Assembly: GCA_021234155.1 (NCBI GenBank) | Contig: JAJEKV010000862.1 | Span: forward strand, 1 to 64,000 | DNA length: 64,000 bases | Source of the DNA: Isoetes taiwanensis | Lineage: Eukaryota > Streptophyta > Lycopodiopsida > Isoetales > Isoetaceae | Direction of reading: 5' to 3' | Shown: positions 27,064 through 36,689 of the stretch, piece after piece | How positions within the stretch are numbered: position 1 is the first letter of the stretch | Layout of the letters: the number at the start of each line of letters is the position of its first letter | Notes under the pieces: model-generated | Seen by the model: only the letters and a program-made list of their open reading frames with translations | The model's database searches: none | Told to the model about the DNA's origin: nothing | Made by a program: the position numbers and the translations under genes

Positions 27064-28661
27064 ATAATATAGCAATATAATAAGCTTTGCCTCACTGTAG
27101 AATTTGGGAATTGCTAAATCTCAATGTAGGATTTGGGGCGCTTGGACCCACTTTTATAGGGCTTTAGCTTGCCAACTTTGTGCACTTTGGCATTTTCCAC
27201 CTACTCTAATATGGGCTTTAGGAGGCCAACTATGGGCATTTTGTCATTTTCCACCCACTCTGACATGGGCTTTAGGAAGCCAGCTTTGGGCATTTACTAT
27301 TATGGTATATTGTGCATGGATCTCTAAAGGTGAACATGGTGATACATAAGCTCAGAAGTGATGTAAGTTTGTTTGTGTAAGAACGGAAGAAACCTTAAAA
27401 CATTGTATTACCTATTGTCCAGCCATTCAACAAGTATAGAAATACTCCAACTATTAATTCATTGAATGATGTGGTCATAGGGAGATACCCTAGTCTCTCC
27501 CAATGAAATTGGTTGTTTGCATAGTGAAGGTTTGGATATGTTGGTGTGCGTAAGGTAAATTCAGCTAAATGTTTAGTCTGATATGATCGTTGAGAGCGAA
27601 GTTCTTGAAGCGGATTAGTTGCTTAGAAGTGGAGAATAATGTTCCTCAAGAAATATGGGACTGCTATCTTTGTCGGTTTTAGAAAGTAGATGCTTACTAT
27701 TGTGTTGTCACCCCTCATGATCCATTTTGGACATGAAGACGTTACACCATCCCAAAAAAAAAAGGAAGCACTGTTATATATATTTAATATATCCGTGTAC
27801 CAAGTAATCTTTGACAACCATAACATCTCTCCACAGTAATTATCATAGTCATTGTCACACAAGAAACCTCTATTTTTTAATATATTTTTTTTCCTCAACA
27901 AAAAACTTGTAAAAACCATTTGCCAATGTAATGACAATCATAAGTAATCATATATGCATGCACGTGCAACTAATAAAACCGTTGTTTGAAGATCCATTTC
28001 ACTTGATTAAGAGGAAAGGAAACAAACAACTATGAATGTAAAAAAACAATGGCCTACCTTTCATTTCCTTTTATTACCCCTCTAGCCAAGGATGGGACAA
28101 CTTAACAAAAAGGTACCTCATTGCCACTTGAAAAAAGTATTTGATAAATTACAATATGCACTATTAGCCTCAAGTGGCAATTTATATATATCTAAAATAT
28201 GACAAACAACTTTGTAAGTCTTGTATCAAAATAAATGCTTCTGAGCAAGTTCTATTTTTTGCAAGTTTTTGCACATGTTTATTGTTTTATATGATATTGT
28301 TCATAATGATATGAGCAAGCAGATACAACATGAAGAAAATAAAAGGGGGTTGTATGAGTCCTACACCATATTTGCAACTATGAGTTCATTCCATAATGTA
28401 ACTCAACCAGAGATGGCCTTAGGCCAATCTTTGTCATTCTGGGAGCACTTGTGGCTCCAAAATACTACACAATTCTCTGATTATATGTTATATAACTTTG
28501 TTGCGGTTTTTGCATTAGTATTCTATAGTATAGCCACCATGCCAATGGTAATATTGGATGTTCTTAGGCCTAAGGCTTTTCAAAAATTTAAACTTCAGCC
28601 TGGAGTTCAAAGGTTTCTATATATTAAAGATCATGCCTACACGCATGTTGTACAACATGTC
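27064..28661 (+). repeat. Tandem duplication, copy B
   Basis: Second copy of the block, in the same orientation, continuing into the complete gene. It is about 52 bp longer than copy A, largely because of one extra internal repeat of a CATTTTCCACCCACTCTGAC-type module near 27190-27290. Most other differences are single bases. Confidence 0.95.
28182..28200 (+). promoter_or_regulatory. Candidate TATA box of methyl oxidase gene
   Basis: TTTATATATATCTAAAATA lies about 190 bp before the ATG. The same sequence sits at the equivalent place in copy A (near 26582). Assigned by position and composition only. Confidence 0.35.
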
Positions 28662-29504
28662 AACTTATTGACTCAATGCTTTACAGGTCTTGGGGAGATG
28701 TATGGAGATGCTATAAATCTGTTGTTTTTGACAATTTGGTAGCAGTTGGACCATTCCAATTTACATCTTATCCTCTTATGAAGGTGATTTATTTATCTTA
28801 GACATAAAATGTCATCCATTCTATAACAACAAGCTTGCTTTTACTGAAAAGTGTGGGAAATGTAATCTATAATAGATGTTGGGCTTGAGGACAAGTTTAC
28901 CACTACCATCTTTTGGGGAAATCGTTATGCAACTTATGGTTTATATATTGGTGGAAGACTATCTTCATTATTGGATTCATAGATGGTTGCATACCCGATG
29001 GGCATATGAAAACATCCATTACAAACATCATTCTTACACAGCATCTATGAGTATCGCTGCAGTGTATGCACATTGGGCAGAGTTGATGTTGCTTGGGTTT
29101 CCAGCCTTCATTGGACCATTTCTAGTGCCTGGACACATGATCACATTTTGGATATGGTTTATCTTTCGCGTTTTCGAAGCTGCTGACACACATAGTGGGT
29201 TAGTACTCATCCTTTCCTCCAACTCTGCTTTTATTTCTTATGAAGCATATTTTGCAGTTATAGCTTCCCTTGGAGCCCATTCAAGCTTATTCCCTTCTAT
29301 ACTGGACCTGAGTATCATGACTATCATCATCTAGTTAGTGGAAAAAGTCGTGGCAATTTTTGTGTGATGTTGAATTTCTGTGATCGCATTTATGGAACAT
29401 ACAAGGTTTATTGCTTAACATTTTCCAATCCATTTTGTGGTTATGATGTTAACTTTATATTTTCTTGCAATGGCCAGGGCTATCACTACGTGAAAAATGA
29501 CTAA
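28380..29504 (+). CDS. SMO1-like: Sterol C4-methyl oxidase (methylsterol monooxygenase, SMO1-like), five exons
   Basis: Exons at 28380-28612, 28687-28783, 28876-29198, 29258-29405 and 29478-29504 join into one 275-residue frame ending in TAA. All introns are 59-92 bp and GT..AG. The family is a membrane-bound di-iron oxygenase of the endoplasmic reticulum that oxidises the C4 methyl groups of sterol precursors. The three histidine boxes are present: HRWLH (145-149), HYKHH (158-162) and HDYHH (238-242). Hydrophobic segments lie around residues 38-60, 120-140 and 165-205. The motifs PGHMITFW and YAHWAE and the ending IYGTYKGYHY match plant SMO1 proteins, although the C-terminal tail is shorter than the usual roughly 20-25 residues after this point. 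The start at 28380 was chosen by alignment with the SMO1 N-terminus; the frame stays open further upstream to about 28269. The 5' block is tandemly duplicated upstream. Confidence 0.9.
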
Positions 29505-31060
29505 GGAGAAGGTTGGCCATATATCGTATATTTGAGGATGAGGATAGAATAAATATCTAGCATGCAATGTATAAAATGCATGTATTATGGTAAAACAAGT
29601 AATAATTTTAATGATTATAAAAGCTTATCTTTTTAAGGCTTGTTATTTTTAAACCTAACATAACTTTTTAAGAACTTTCTTGCTGCTAACCCCATCCTAA
29701 TCGTTAACCCCACTCTAATCGCCTTTTTTTCTTTTTTTGTAGTAAAATAAGAGTCGTTGAATTGTGAACCATTAAATTTGAATGTAAAATAATGGTCGTA
29801 CACATGGCAGGCTCAAAGAAGAGAGAATTGCGCATAGAATCAATGCATGTTCCACCACGCGAAAAGGGATGCAAAAATCTTTCTTCTTTGATGTGGCTCA
29901 AAAACTCCTTTGAGCATCTCACAAAGCAGGCTCAAAAACCATTTTTTTTCTTTTCATTTGCGATGAAATATCCCATCTTCAAAAAACATTCTGACGCAGC
30001 TAGAAGGATAAATGATTGTTTTCCAAAATCATGCCAATCCACCCACATAAGATGCCTCTTTCTTAATTGTGTAGGTGCGTATAAACTACATTAGAGTCAA
30101 ATGTGTGAACCAAAGTTCGGCTATAGACACACAAGCAATCCAATACAAAAAGCAACTCAAAGCGAAGAATGAGACACTGAGAGAACCACAAGAGGCCTTG
30201 TGTAGAGAGGCTTGTGCTGGATACATGTGTTGTATGCAGCTCGCAACAGCTCCACCCTGGCCTCCATGAGCGTTACCCCGAAAGACTCGCTTCATATTTA
30301 CCATGAATTAATCCTGCCAAAGCCGACTCAAAGCCGAGAACCTGCCAGAACCCTCAACCCTGCCAAGTCCAGTAAAGCCTGGACGTTTTCTAGCCTAAGA
30401 ATACATAGATTCTACAGTGTGGCTTCTCGATAGTTGCCTAAGAATACATAGTATGTGATTTTGCATGGTTATATTTATATAACTTTGGCCATAGTAGAGA
30501 AAATTTTAAAGACATGCTTCTTGCAAATCGGAAGCCCCAGGTGTTTAGCCTCTACTAAAATTGGTAAAAATCACTGAAAATCCACCCGAGCTTCCTTCAG
30601 AGTTTTCCAATTTTGTCTGATAAAATCCAATCGTTGCATTTTTTGTACTGGATAGAAAAAACCATATCTGATGGCCAGAGTAATTTTAACCCAAGAAATT
30701 CAACAAAAAATGACCAGAAAGAGTCATTAGAAAGCCTACAAGACTTATTATTTCAAAATCCACAAACGTGAGGGCAGCTAAGAGTTTTTATGGGATAGGC
30801 GCTTGCATATCCGTAGATACCCAGATGAGTTGGGCGGCTGGCATGACCTGGTCATATTGTTGTAGGGGGTAATGTAATTCCTGGACTCAGGGATCTGCTT
30901 CATCCTTTATGCTTGATTCTGGAATATAAATTTTGATGGTTCACCGGCAGATTGTATTGAATTGGCCACAAATCGATTTTATCTGGCTTGCCAGGTGTAT
31001 GCATGGCAGAATTTTGGGTTGTTTTTAGATTCATGAAAGAGGAGAGGAATGGGAGCTAGA
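29505..31060. other. 3' flank of methyl oxidase and non-genic stretch
   Basis: A 3' untranslated region is expected first. After that only short frames without known domains are present (for example 29792-30094). No gene recognised. Confidence 0.4.
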
Positions 31061-31069
31061 GCTTAGCCA

Positions 31070-31176
31070 TGGATGAACAAGCTAAAAGACTGCAAAAGGC
31101 AGCATTGCAAACTATATGCGGAAGATCATTGTAGTGCAGCAAGCTTTTATGAAGATATTGAAACTAAGACAGGTAG
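31070..31176 (+). other. Exon-like segment of unknown origin
   Basis: An ATG-started open segment reads MNKLKDCKRQHCKLYAEDHC then SAASFYEDIETKTG and is followed by a good donor, GTAGGTTG, at about 31171. It resembles an exon but matches no family I know. It sits in the stretch that also holds the DMC1-like and amidase fragments, so it may be another captured piece. Confidence 0.25.
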
Positions 31177-31719
31177 GTTGAGCAGTTTATTTTGTGGGCC
31201 TCTTTCATTCCTTATTTTGGGATATGATGTTAGGGTGGCTACGTTTTATTGGCCGCATTTTATATCTAAAAAATAAATTTGAATTTTTTTTGTTTTGGTG
31301 CATTATGGAATTTGTGCTATATTTATTGTCTTATATGTTATCCACGAACTTGCCAATGTTTTTTGAATTTTTTTTTTCAAACAAAAAAACAACATTTCCC
31401 ATATCACACACAAAAAATATAGATGTAATTTAAACTTGTACTTCATATTAGTTAAATTGAAATGTAAAAGCACTTTATTATCTAAAAGAAGCAATTATAA
31501 AATGTACCTTTTTTTTTAAGGACGAAAGCCAAAAAGTTTATTAATCAGATAAAAAGTACCAAATTTACATGTCTCATCTAATTATGTAAGCACAAAGAAA
31601 TGTCACAGGAGCACGAGAATCCTTTATTATAAAGTTTTAGTGTATGTCGTGCATAAAACCCTAAAACTTTCGACGGCCCAGATTTGATGAAATCAATGGA
31701 AGAGATGACGCCACGTAAA

Positions 31720-31747
31720 AAAACCCTAACCCTACCTTTAGGGTTTT
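31720..31747 (+). promoter_or_regulatory. Telo-box in a 10-bp perfect inverted repeat
   Basis: AAAACCCTAA (31720-31729) and TTAGGGTTTT (31738-31747) flank an 8-bp spacer, CCCTACCT. The AAACCCTAA telo-box is a known plant promoter element of growth- and translation-related genes. Here it precedes no recognisable intact gene, only the fragmentary ORF at 32243. Confidence 0.55.
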
Positions 31748-32242
31748 CATGTAGCTCCGCTTCAACTCCTGTATGGCCGCATCTCTGGCTATGGCGACCA
31801 CAAAACCTTTTGCTCCTCTGTTCCTCTGGCGGCCATCAGACTATGGCGAGTATTTTTTGCTCTTTCTTTTTTGTCTCAGCTCGGCTATTTACGTGTTTTT
31901 GTGTTTCGTTGCACAGCTGAAACTCGGGCATTAGATCTCATGCAAGGGCAGCGGCCATCTACTAAGGGTAATTAATTTCAACTTCCCAAATTCGGAGGTT
32001 ATGCCTGTGTTATGTAATCTTTGTGGCAGTGATCCAACTAGCAAGGGTAAAACTCCGGTGGGTCTGGTAGCAGGGCCTGCTGAAGCTTTTCTGGCCCTTG
32101 ATATTTGAATTCAAAGGCGGTGTTGATCTGCAGGGCTCCACTGTTTAACTTGGAGAAGAACATCAACTAAGCTGCCTGAAGATGGGCGATTCTAGGTGTA
32201 TTTTTCTCTGGCTTGGGCAGTTTTAAGTAAGATGGAGTTCAA

Positions 32243-32575
32243 ATGGGTCTTCTTGAGTGCCGAAGTAAGGTAAAATCTGAAGCAAGCTATGGTTTAGGGC
32301 TATGCTATCTGGCATATCTATGGTTTAGGGCTACTGAAGCAAGTTATGGCTATGGCGAGGTTAGGCATGGCTATGGTTTTCAAGAAACGAAGTTCCATCA
32401 TAGAATAGAGAAACTAAGAACAGAAAACACTCTGTTGGCGATGATGCACAGAAAGAAGGTATTATGCATAAAACCTATTCTGCATTTCTTTCATTCAAAA
32501 TTTAATTTCGAAATGCTTTTTTTGCAGAGTCTTACAAATATTAAGGGATTACCTGAAGCTAAAGTAGAGCTATAG
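32243..32575 (+). pseudogene. Chimeric short ORF carrying a DMC1/RAD51-family exon pair
   Basis: Two segments, 32243-32458 and 32528-32575, join through a 69-bp GT..AG intron into an 87-codon frame. The end of the first (ending MMHRKK) and the second (SLTNIKGLPEAKV, then EL and stop) match the N-terminal helix-hairpin-helix region of the meiotic recombinase DMC1 (remembered family motif MMHTKK / LTGIKGLSEAKVDK). The intron falls where plant DMC1 is, to my knowledge, also split. The rest of the recombinase, including the Walker ATPase core, is absent. The first about 50 residues do not resemble DMC1 and contain a short GYG/SYG repeat. Retention of the intron shows that the fragment moved as DNA, not through mRNA. 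It is best read as a transposon-captured fragment. Translation is unproven. Confidence 0.55.
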
Positions 32576-33960
32576 TTTCACCAGCCAACCCTCTGTTCCT
32601 CTGTTCCTTTGGCGGCCATCTGTTCTTCCATGTGCTTTTATGCATAAGGCCATTAATCTAGAGCTCCATTCCATAGAGTAAGTCTAAAGATTTTAATTTC
32701 AAAAACTCGCACACGGGAGTTCTGTAAGCAAAATGTCAGAGAAACCACATGGATCTTAAAACTAGACGTCAATACAGAGCAATAGAACAGATGAACCATG
32801 CTTTTTCTGTATTTTACACTTGAACTGAAGTATCTGAAGTATACATATGACAGACGGAAGGTATGCAACAGGCATGCTGTGCTGTCTGGTACCACGTCTT
32901 AGCTATTGCTTTATGTAATTCTATTTGCTTTTGTTTGCTGTTTTTGACTGCTCAATATACAGTATGTAGTGTGCATATAAATGATGGACCAGGCGAGCAG
33001 CTTAAGAGAGTTCGTTCAATTCCATGGGTTTAGAAACTGGAAAATCAGCAATTTCCTTGATTCAGACATGGGAAGATAATATTGCATTTGGGTAACACAA
33101 CCATCTTCTATATTTCGATCATCTCAAATATAAATATAAGTCTTTTAGCCTAACTGAGAAAGCTAAATCGTTCCAAACTAGAGTTTGCTTGGTCCAATTG
33201 GCTTTCTTGAAAACCAGAGGTTTCTACATAAGCCAATTTAACATGCTTTAATATGTGCTATGCATTATACCCCACTAGATGTACAATCATATGGCAATTT
33301 CCTATACCATATATTGTGTTCCCTTTAACTACTGCAATTGAAACCAACTTCAATTCTTCAGTTGTACTTAAAAAATTGCTCATCTTTAAAAAGAGATAAT
33401 CACCTTATATTTCTCATAAGAGTTATTCATGGTCCATATATTGTATGCATACCTTGAATTACGCAAGCACGCTCATGTTCCATGATATTCAATTACTTCA
33501 CCATGAATAAAAAACAAGCATGGACCTTTAATATCAAATGAACCATAAAAACACAAACAGGGATAAACTTAATATATTGTTAACCCCAACACGTGTGTGA
33601 AATAAGGGAGACAGATGTGGACTTGCTTGCGGTATAATAGGTGCCAAATTTGAGCCCTCATATCATTTATACTACGAATTGAAATAAGGGAGGCAGATAT
33701 GCACTTCCTGTATGACAAGACCATCTTTAACACCAAAGAGTGAAGCCACACTGAAGATCAACAACAAGGTTTTCCAAGGGTTACGTGGATCGTGCTATTC
33801 TACTCAAAGCTTCTCAAAGATATATCGATCTAACACTATCTAATATGAAGGAGCTAGGTTTTTTTTAATGTTGTTAAGTCGTTGAAAAGTTCTGTAAACT
33901 TGGATTATTACTGCATGCTTCGCTCATTGCATCCCAAAACATTTACAACCTCTCAACTTA
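32576..33960. other. Non-genic stretch inside putative Helitron
   Basis: No coding sequence recognised. The block CTCTGTTCCTCTGGCGGCC near 31815 recurs as CTCTGTTCCTTTGGCGGCC near 32597, on either side of the DMC1-like fragment. Confidence 0.4.
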
Positions 33961-33989
33961 TGCCCAGCAACGCTGGGCACCATTACTAG
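33961..33989 (+). mobile_element. Helitron 3' terminus (hairpin plus CTAG)
   Basis: A perfect 8-bp stem with a 3-nt loop (TGCCCAGC AAC GCTGGGCA, 33961-33979) is followed six bases later by CTAG (33986-33989) and then T. A GC-rich hairpin just before a terminal CTRR, with insertion next to T, is the diagnostic 3' end of Helitron transposons. The element would extend leftwards and could include the DMC1-like piece. Its 5' TC end was not located. Confidence 0.65.
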
Positions 33990-34333
33990 TATCTAGTATA
34001 ATGATAGGGGGTTACTATTGTATTTTTGAACATTTTTAACAGGCTTGCCTAACCCCCTACAACGTTCTTGGCTTCCTAGGCTATCCACATGCACAGCCAC
34101 CTAGGCTGAATTCAACCACGCCCATTAGATCTTTTATTTTGTGATCCAAGGGATGTGAAAAATTGAAACTGCTCTGAATTAAGAGGTAGAGCTGTGCGAG
34201 TGCCTCCGGTGAGCAGAGCAGTCCCCCAAAGTTTTTGCCAGGTTCCTCGGATCCAGGTAAAACCTCCAATACATAGTGAATTATGGTTCTCGATCAATTA
34301 TCTTATGTTTATAACACACTCTACCAACTACGC

Positions 34334-34442
34334 GATTTTTGCGTACGCGGTTTTGTTGTTTTCGCGTACGCAAAAATCTTCCGACGCCGGAATTGTTTTT
34401 TGCCGTATTTTTTGCGTTTTATACGGCAAATTTGTGCCGTAT
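34334..34442. repeat. Strong palindromes: 16-bp perfect hairpin and ATACGGCA/TGCCGTAT inversion
   Basis: GATTTTTGCGTACGCG (34334-34349) is perfectly complementary to 34363-34378, with a 13-nt loop. Sixty bases on, ATACGGCA (34421-34428) faces TGCCGTAT (34435-34442), and a further TGCCGTAT lies at 34401-34408. CpG-rich palindromes stand out in this AT-rich tract and suggest a small foldback element. Confidence 0.75.
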
Positions 34443-34668
34443 CATTCAATTCATACGTATTCCGTATAAAATATACAACGTATTGAACCTATCCCTGAAT
34501 TCATGCAAATAGTGCATGACTAGATTGGTTGGAGGTGAGAAAGTACAACTGCATCATACAAATAATGCAAATGACTACACACTTCACAAAGGCCCGTTTG
34601 TTTTGTCAGAAAGCAGGCATGTAATTGAAAATTGAGAGGTTAAACTGATATCACCAATGTCTCTTCAG

Positions 34669-35448
34669 AGCTGACCATGTTTTGAAGGTTGTTGTTACAT
34701 ACACGAACAAACTTGCCCTTGAGCAAGCTTCTGCAGCAGATAAGCTTTTGGCGGATGGAAATGAATTGGGTATGTTGTGGTTCGTTCTTTGTTGACTATG
34801 CAAAGTTCTATGCTCTAGCAAGGTCATTTTGCAGACCTTATGGTCTGAACGATATTATTGCTGTTCCTGGATATAGCACAAAGTGGGGCTGCAAGACATT
34901 TAAAGATCAAGTTATCAATAAAGAAGCATTGGTGTACAAAAGGTTGAACTTGTCCCTTGCTTTTTGCTAATGCCGTTATCTTGGCATGTTGTTAGCATGA
35001 GTCGTCTTTTCATCTAGTTGTTGGCATGAATAGCCATAAGTGTATGGAGCAATATAAAGCGGGATAGCTTGCATTTAGTTCTGGCCTAATTAAATTTTCT
35101 CGCTCTTTTTGTACTTTTGCAGGCTAAAAGAGGCAGGTGCTGTTCTTATAGCCAAACTAGTTACCGGATCTTTAGCATATGATGATATCGGTTTGGTGGT
35201 CGAACCAGGAACCCTTGGATACCGAGGATTTTTCAACTGGATCGTCTGCTGGTCCTGCTGTTAGCATATCCAGTGGTACTTCAACATAACGTACCACGCA
35301 TATCATATCATGAACTTGGGTAATTGATCTTCTCTTTACAGGTAGTGTTGCATTTGCTATCGGTTCAGAGCCATCTGGCTCCATTACATCGCCAGCAACA
35401 AAAGCAGGGATTACCGCTTTTAAACCAACATTTGGAATGGTTGCTTAA
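34669..35448 (+). pseudogene. Amidase-signature family gene fragment, frameshifted
   Basis: Four exon pieces can be read: 34669-34769 (LALEQASAADKLLADGNELG), 34835-34942 (PYGLNDIIAVPGYSTKWG, then KTFKDQV), 35123 to about 35290 (KEAGAVLIAKLVTGSLAYDD) and 35342-35448 (FAIGSEPSGSIT, then AGITAFKP). Order and splice phases match plant amidase-signature proteins, which hydrolyse amides with a Ser-cisSer-Lys triad. The presumed Lys of AKLVTGS and the FSTGSSAGP core are still recognisable. The gene is broken. A base is missing at the W of the DDIWFGG motif, and a second shift occurs before the GSSAG core. Four residues (LHGI) expected before PYGL are missing, and a TAA follows the last piece. The N-terminal and C-terminal thirds are absent. 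Introns are kept, so this is a DNA-level copy. Confidence 0.75.
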
Positions 35449-35656
35449 AACCAACAGATTAGAAAGGGGATGAGTGTGTAGGAACCAGTAGATTTACAGG
35501 AGGGAAGAGATTTTACATTTACAAAATTATTAGATTGGCTCCTTGTATCATAGACAGCACGCATAGTTCTGCAGCTTAATTATGCCAAATGTGAGAACTT
35601 CTACTAGAAAATATCAATATGCCAAATGTGATACTTTCAATTAGAAGGATGTCAAA

Positions 35657-35986
35657 TTGAAGTGCTGGCAGCATAGTCATGTGCTGCAGGTTGTCCATCA
35701 AGGGCAGGAGCCTGAAGAATTTTGGGAGCTGTTTCTAAATGGGCTGACGCTTAATTGGACCCCTCTAAAAGAGCTTGTAACAGTCCTTGACCAAATGCTC
35801 CTTGACCAAATGCTGATTAAGATGGACATGCGGCTTGCAGAGCAAGGTAGATTTTCTCGCTTCTCAACAAGCATACGTTTAAATTTTTCTGTAATTATGC
35901 TGATTTTATGTTCTTTTGAGTTTGTAGATGGAATATGTGAAACTAGGGGAGCCGGAAAGACACTTGCTCTGCTACTGCAAATATGA
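35657..35986 (+). pseudogene. Exon-like fragment, possibly villin/gelsolin-derived
   Basis: The segment 35657-35846 encodes VHQGQEPEEFWELF and ends at a good donor, CAAG then GTAGAT. A QGxEPxxFxxLF pattern recalls gelsolin-repeat proteins such as villin, but the match covers only about 14 residues. A second open piece after TTTGTAG (35927) reads MEYVKLGEPERHLLCYCKYE and is unplaced. Together with the amidase pieces it fits a mosaic of gene fragments. The villin assignment is tentative. Confidence 0.25.
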
Positions 35987-35989
35987 GAA

Positions 35990-36689
35990 TGAGGATATAG
36001 GCTTCTGAATGCCTCTTAGAAAGACTTGTCAGTTCGTTTCCGTGTTCTGTTGCCGTTTCCGTTTTCTAAAATTTGGCGAGCCGTTGCGTTTCCCGTGGCC
36101 ATGTTTCGTAACTATGACATAAATGCATATCCATTATCCCTCCACAATATGATGGGGTTGGTGCTTAGGCCCTTTCTTCACAATAGTCTTATTTTTAAAA
36201 GTCACATATTTTAGCAAATGAGGTTTGGCCACCTATTGTCTTAAGAGAGTACTTTTTCATTGAGAAAATAATGATTTAGGTTCAGATAGGTTTGGACACT
36301 ACTTTTAATGTAAATCGAGTTTTATTTTTTATCAATATAAGATAAGACACCTAGTCTTATTTGAATATATATAACTAGAAATAAGACAGTGTCCTATTTT
36401 ATGATGCTTTTGCACTAGTATTTTGGTGATGTCATATTTTATGACTACAAAAATGCACCATGCAGTCAAAAATCTAAGTTTAAATATGCGTGTCATATTT
36501 TTGGCCTGGAATGGTGTCCAATAATATTGTATGCGATAATCATATTTTGCGAGTGCTTTGGAAGAATGGGCCTTACAAACAATTTATTACTCTATAGCAA
36601 TTTGCACAGTGCCCAATATCTTGACATCATCAATGTATATTTGTACAAGTATGTAGACTACACACGCAGATGATTGTTGAATGAAAATG
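35990..36689. other. Spacer before WSD1-type gene
   Basis: A CGTTTCC-rich patch (about 36029-36110) with repeated GTTTCCGT words is followed by AT-rich sequence with repeated CATATTTTATGA/TCCTATTTTATGA words. No gene. Its right part will contain the 3' untranslated region of the acyltransferase. Confidence 0.4.

Larger units (their letters stand above)
33992..36500 (+). mobile_element. Possible second Helitron carrying gene fragments (5' end only)
   Basis: TCTAGTATAATGATAGGGGG begins two bases after the previous Helitron 3' end and resembles plant Helitron 5' termini, which start with TC and are often of the form TCTA..TA. The following DNA holds fragments of an amidase gene and perhaps a villin-type gene. 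No 3' hairpin with CTRR was found before the WSD1-type gene, so the right boundary given is only an upper limit. Confidence 0.35.

Noticed and set aside
33961-33990. Short palindrome as a transcription terminator
   Set aside because: Nuclear plant DNA does not use such hairpins for termination, and the hairpin-CTAG-T layout fits a Helitron end better.
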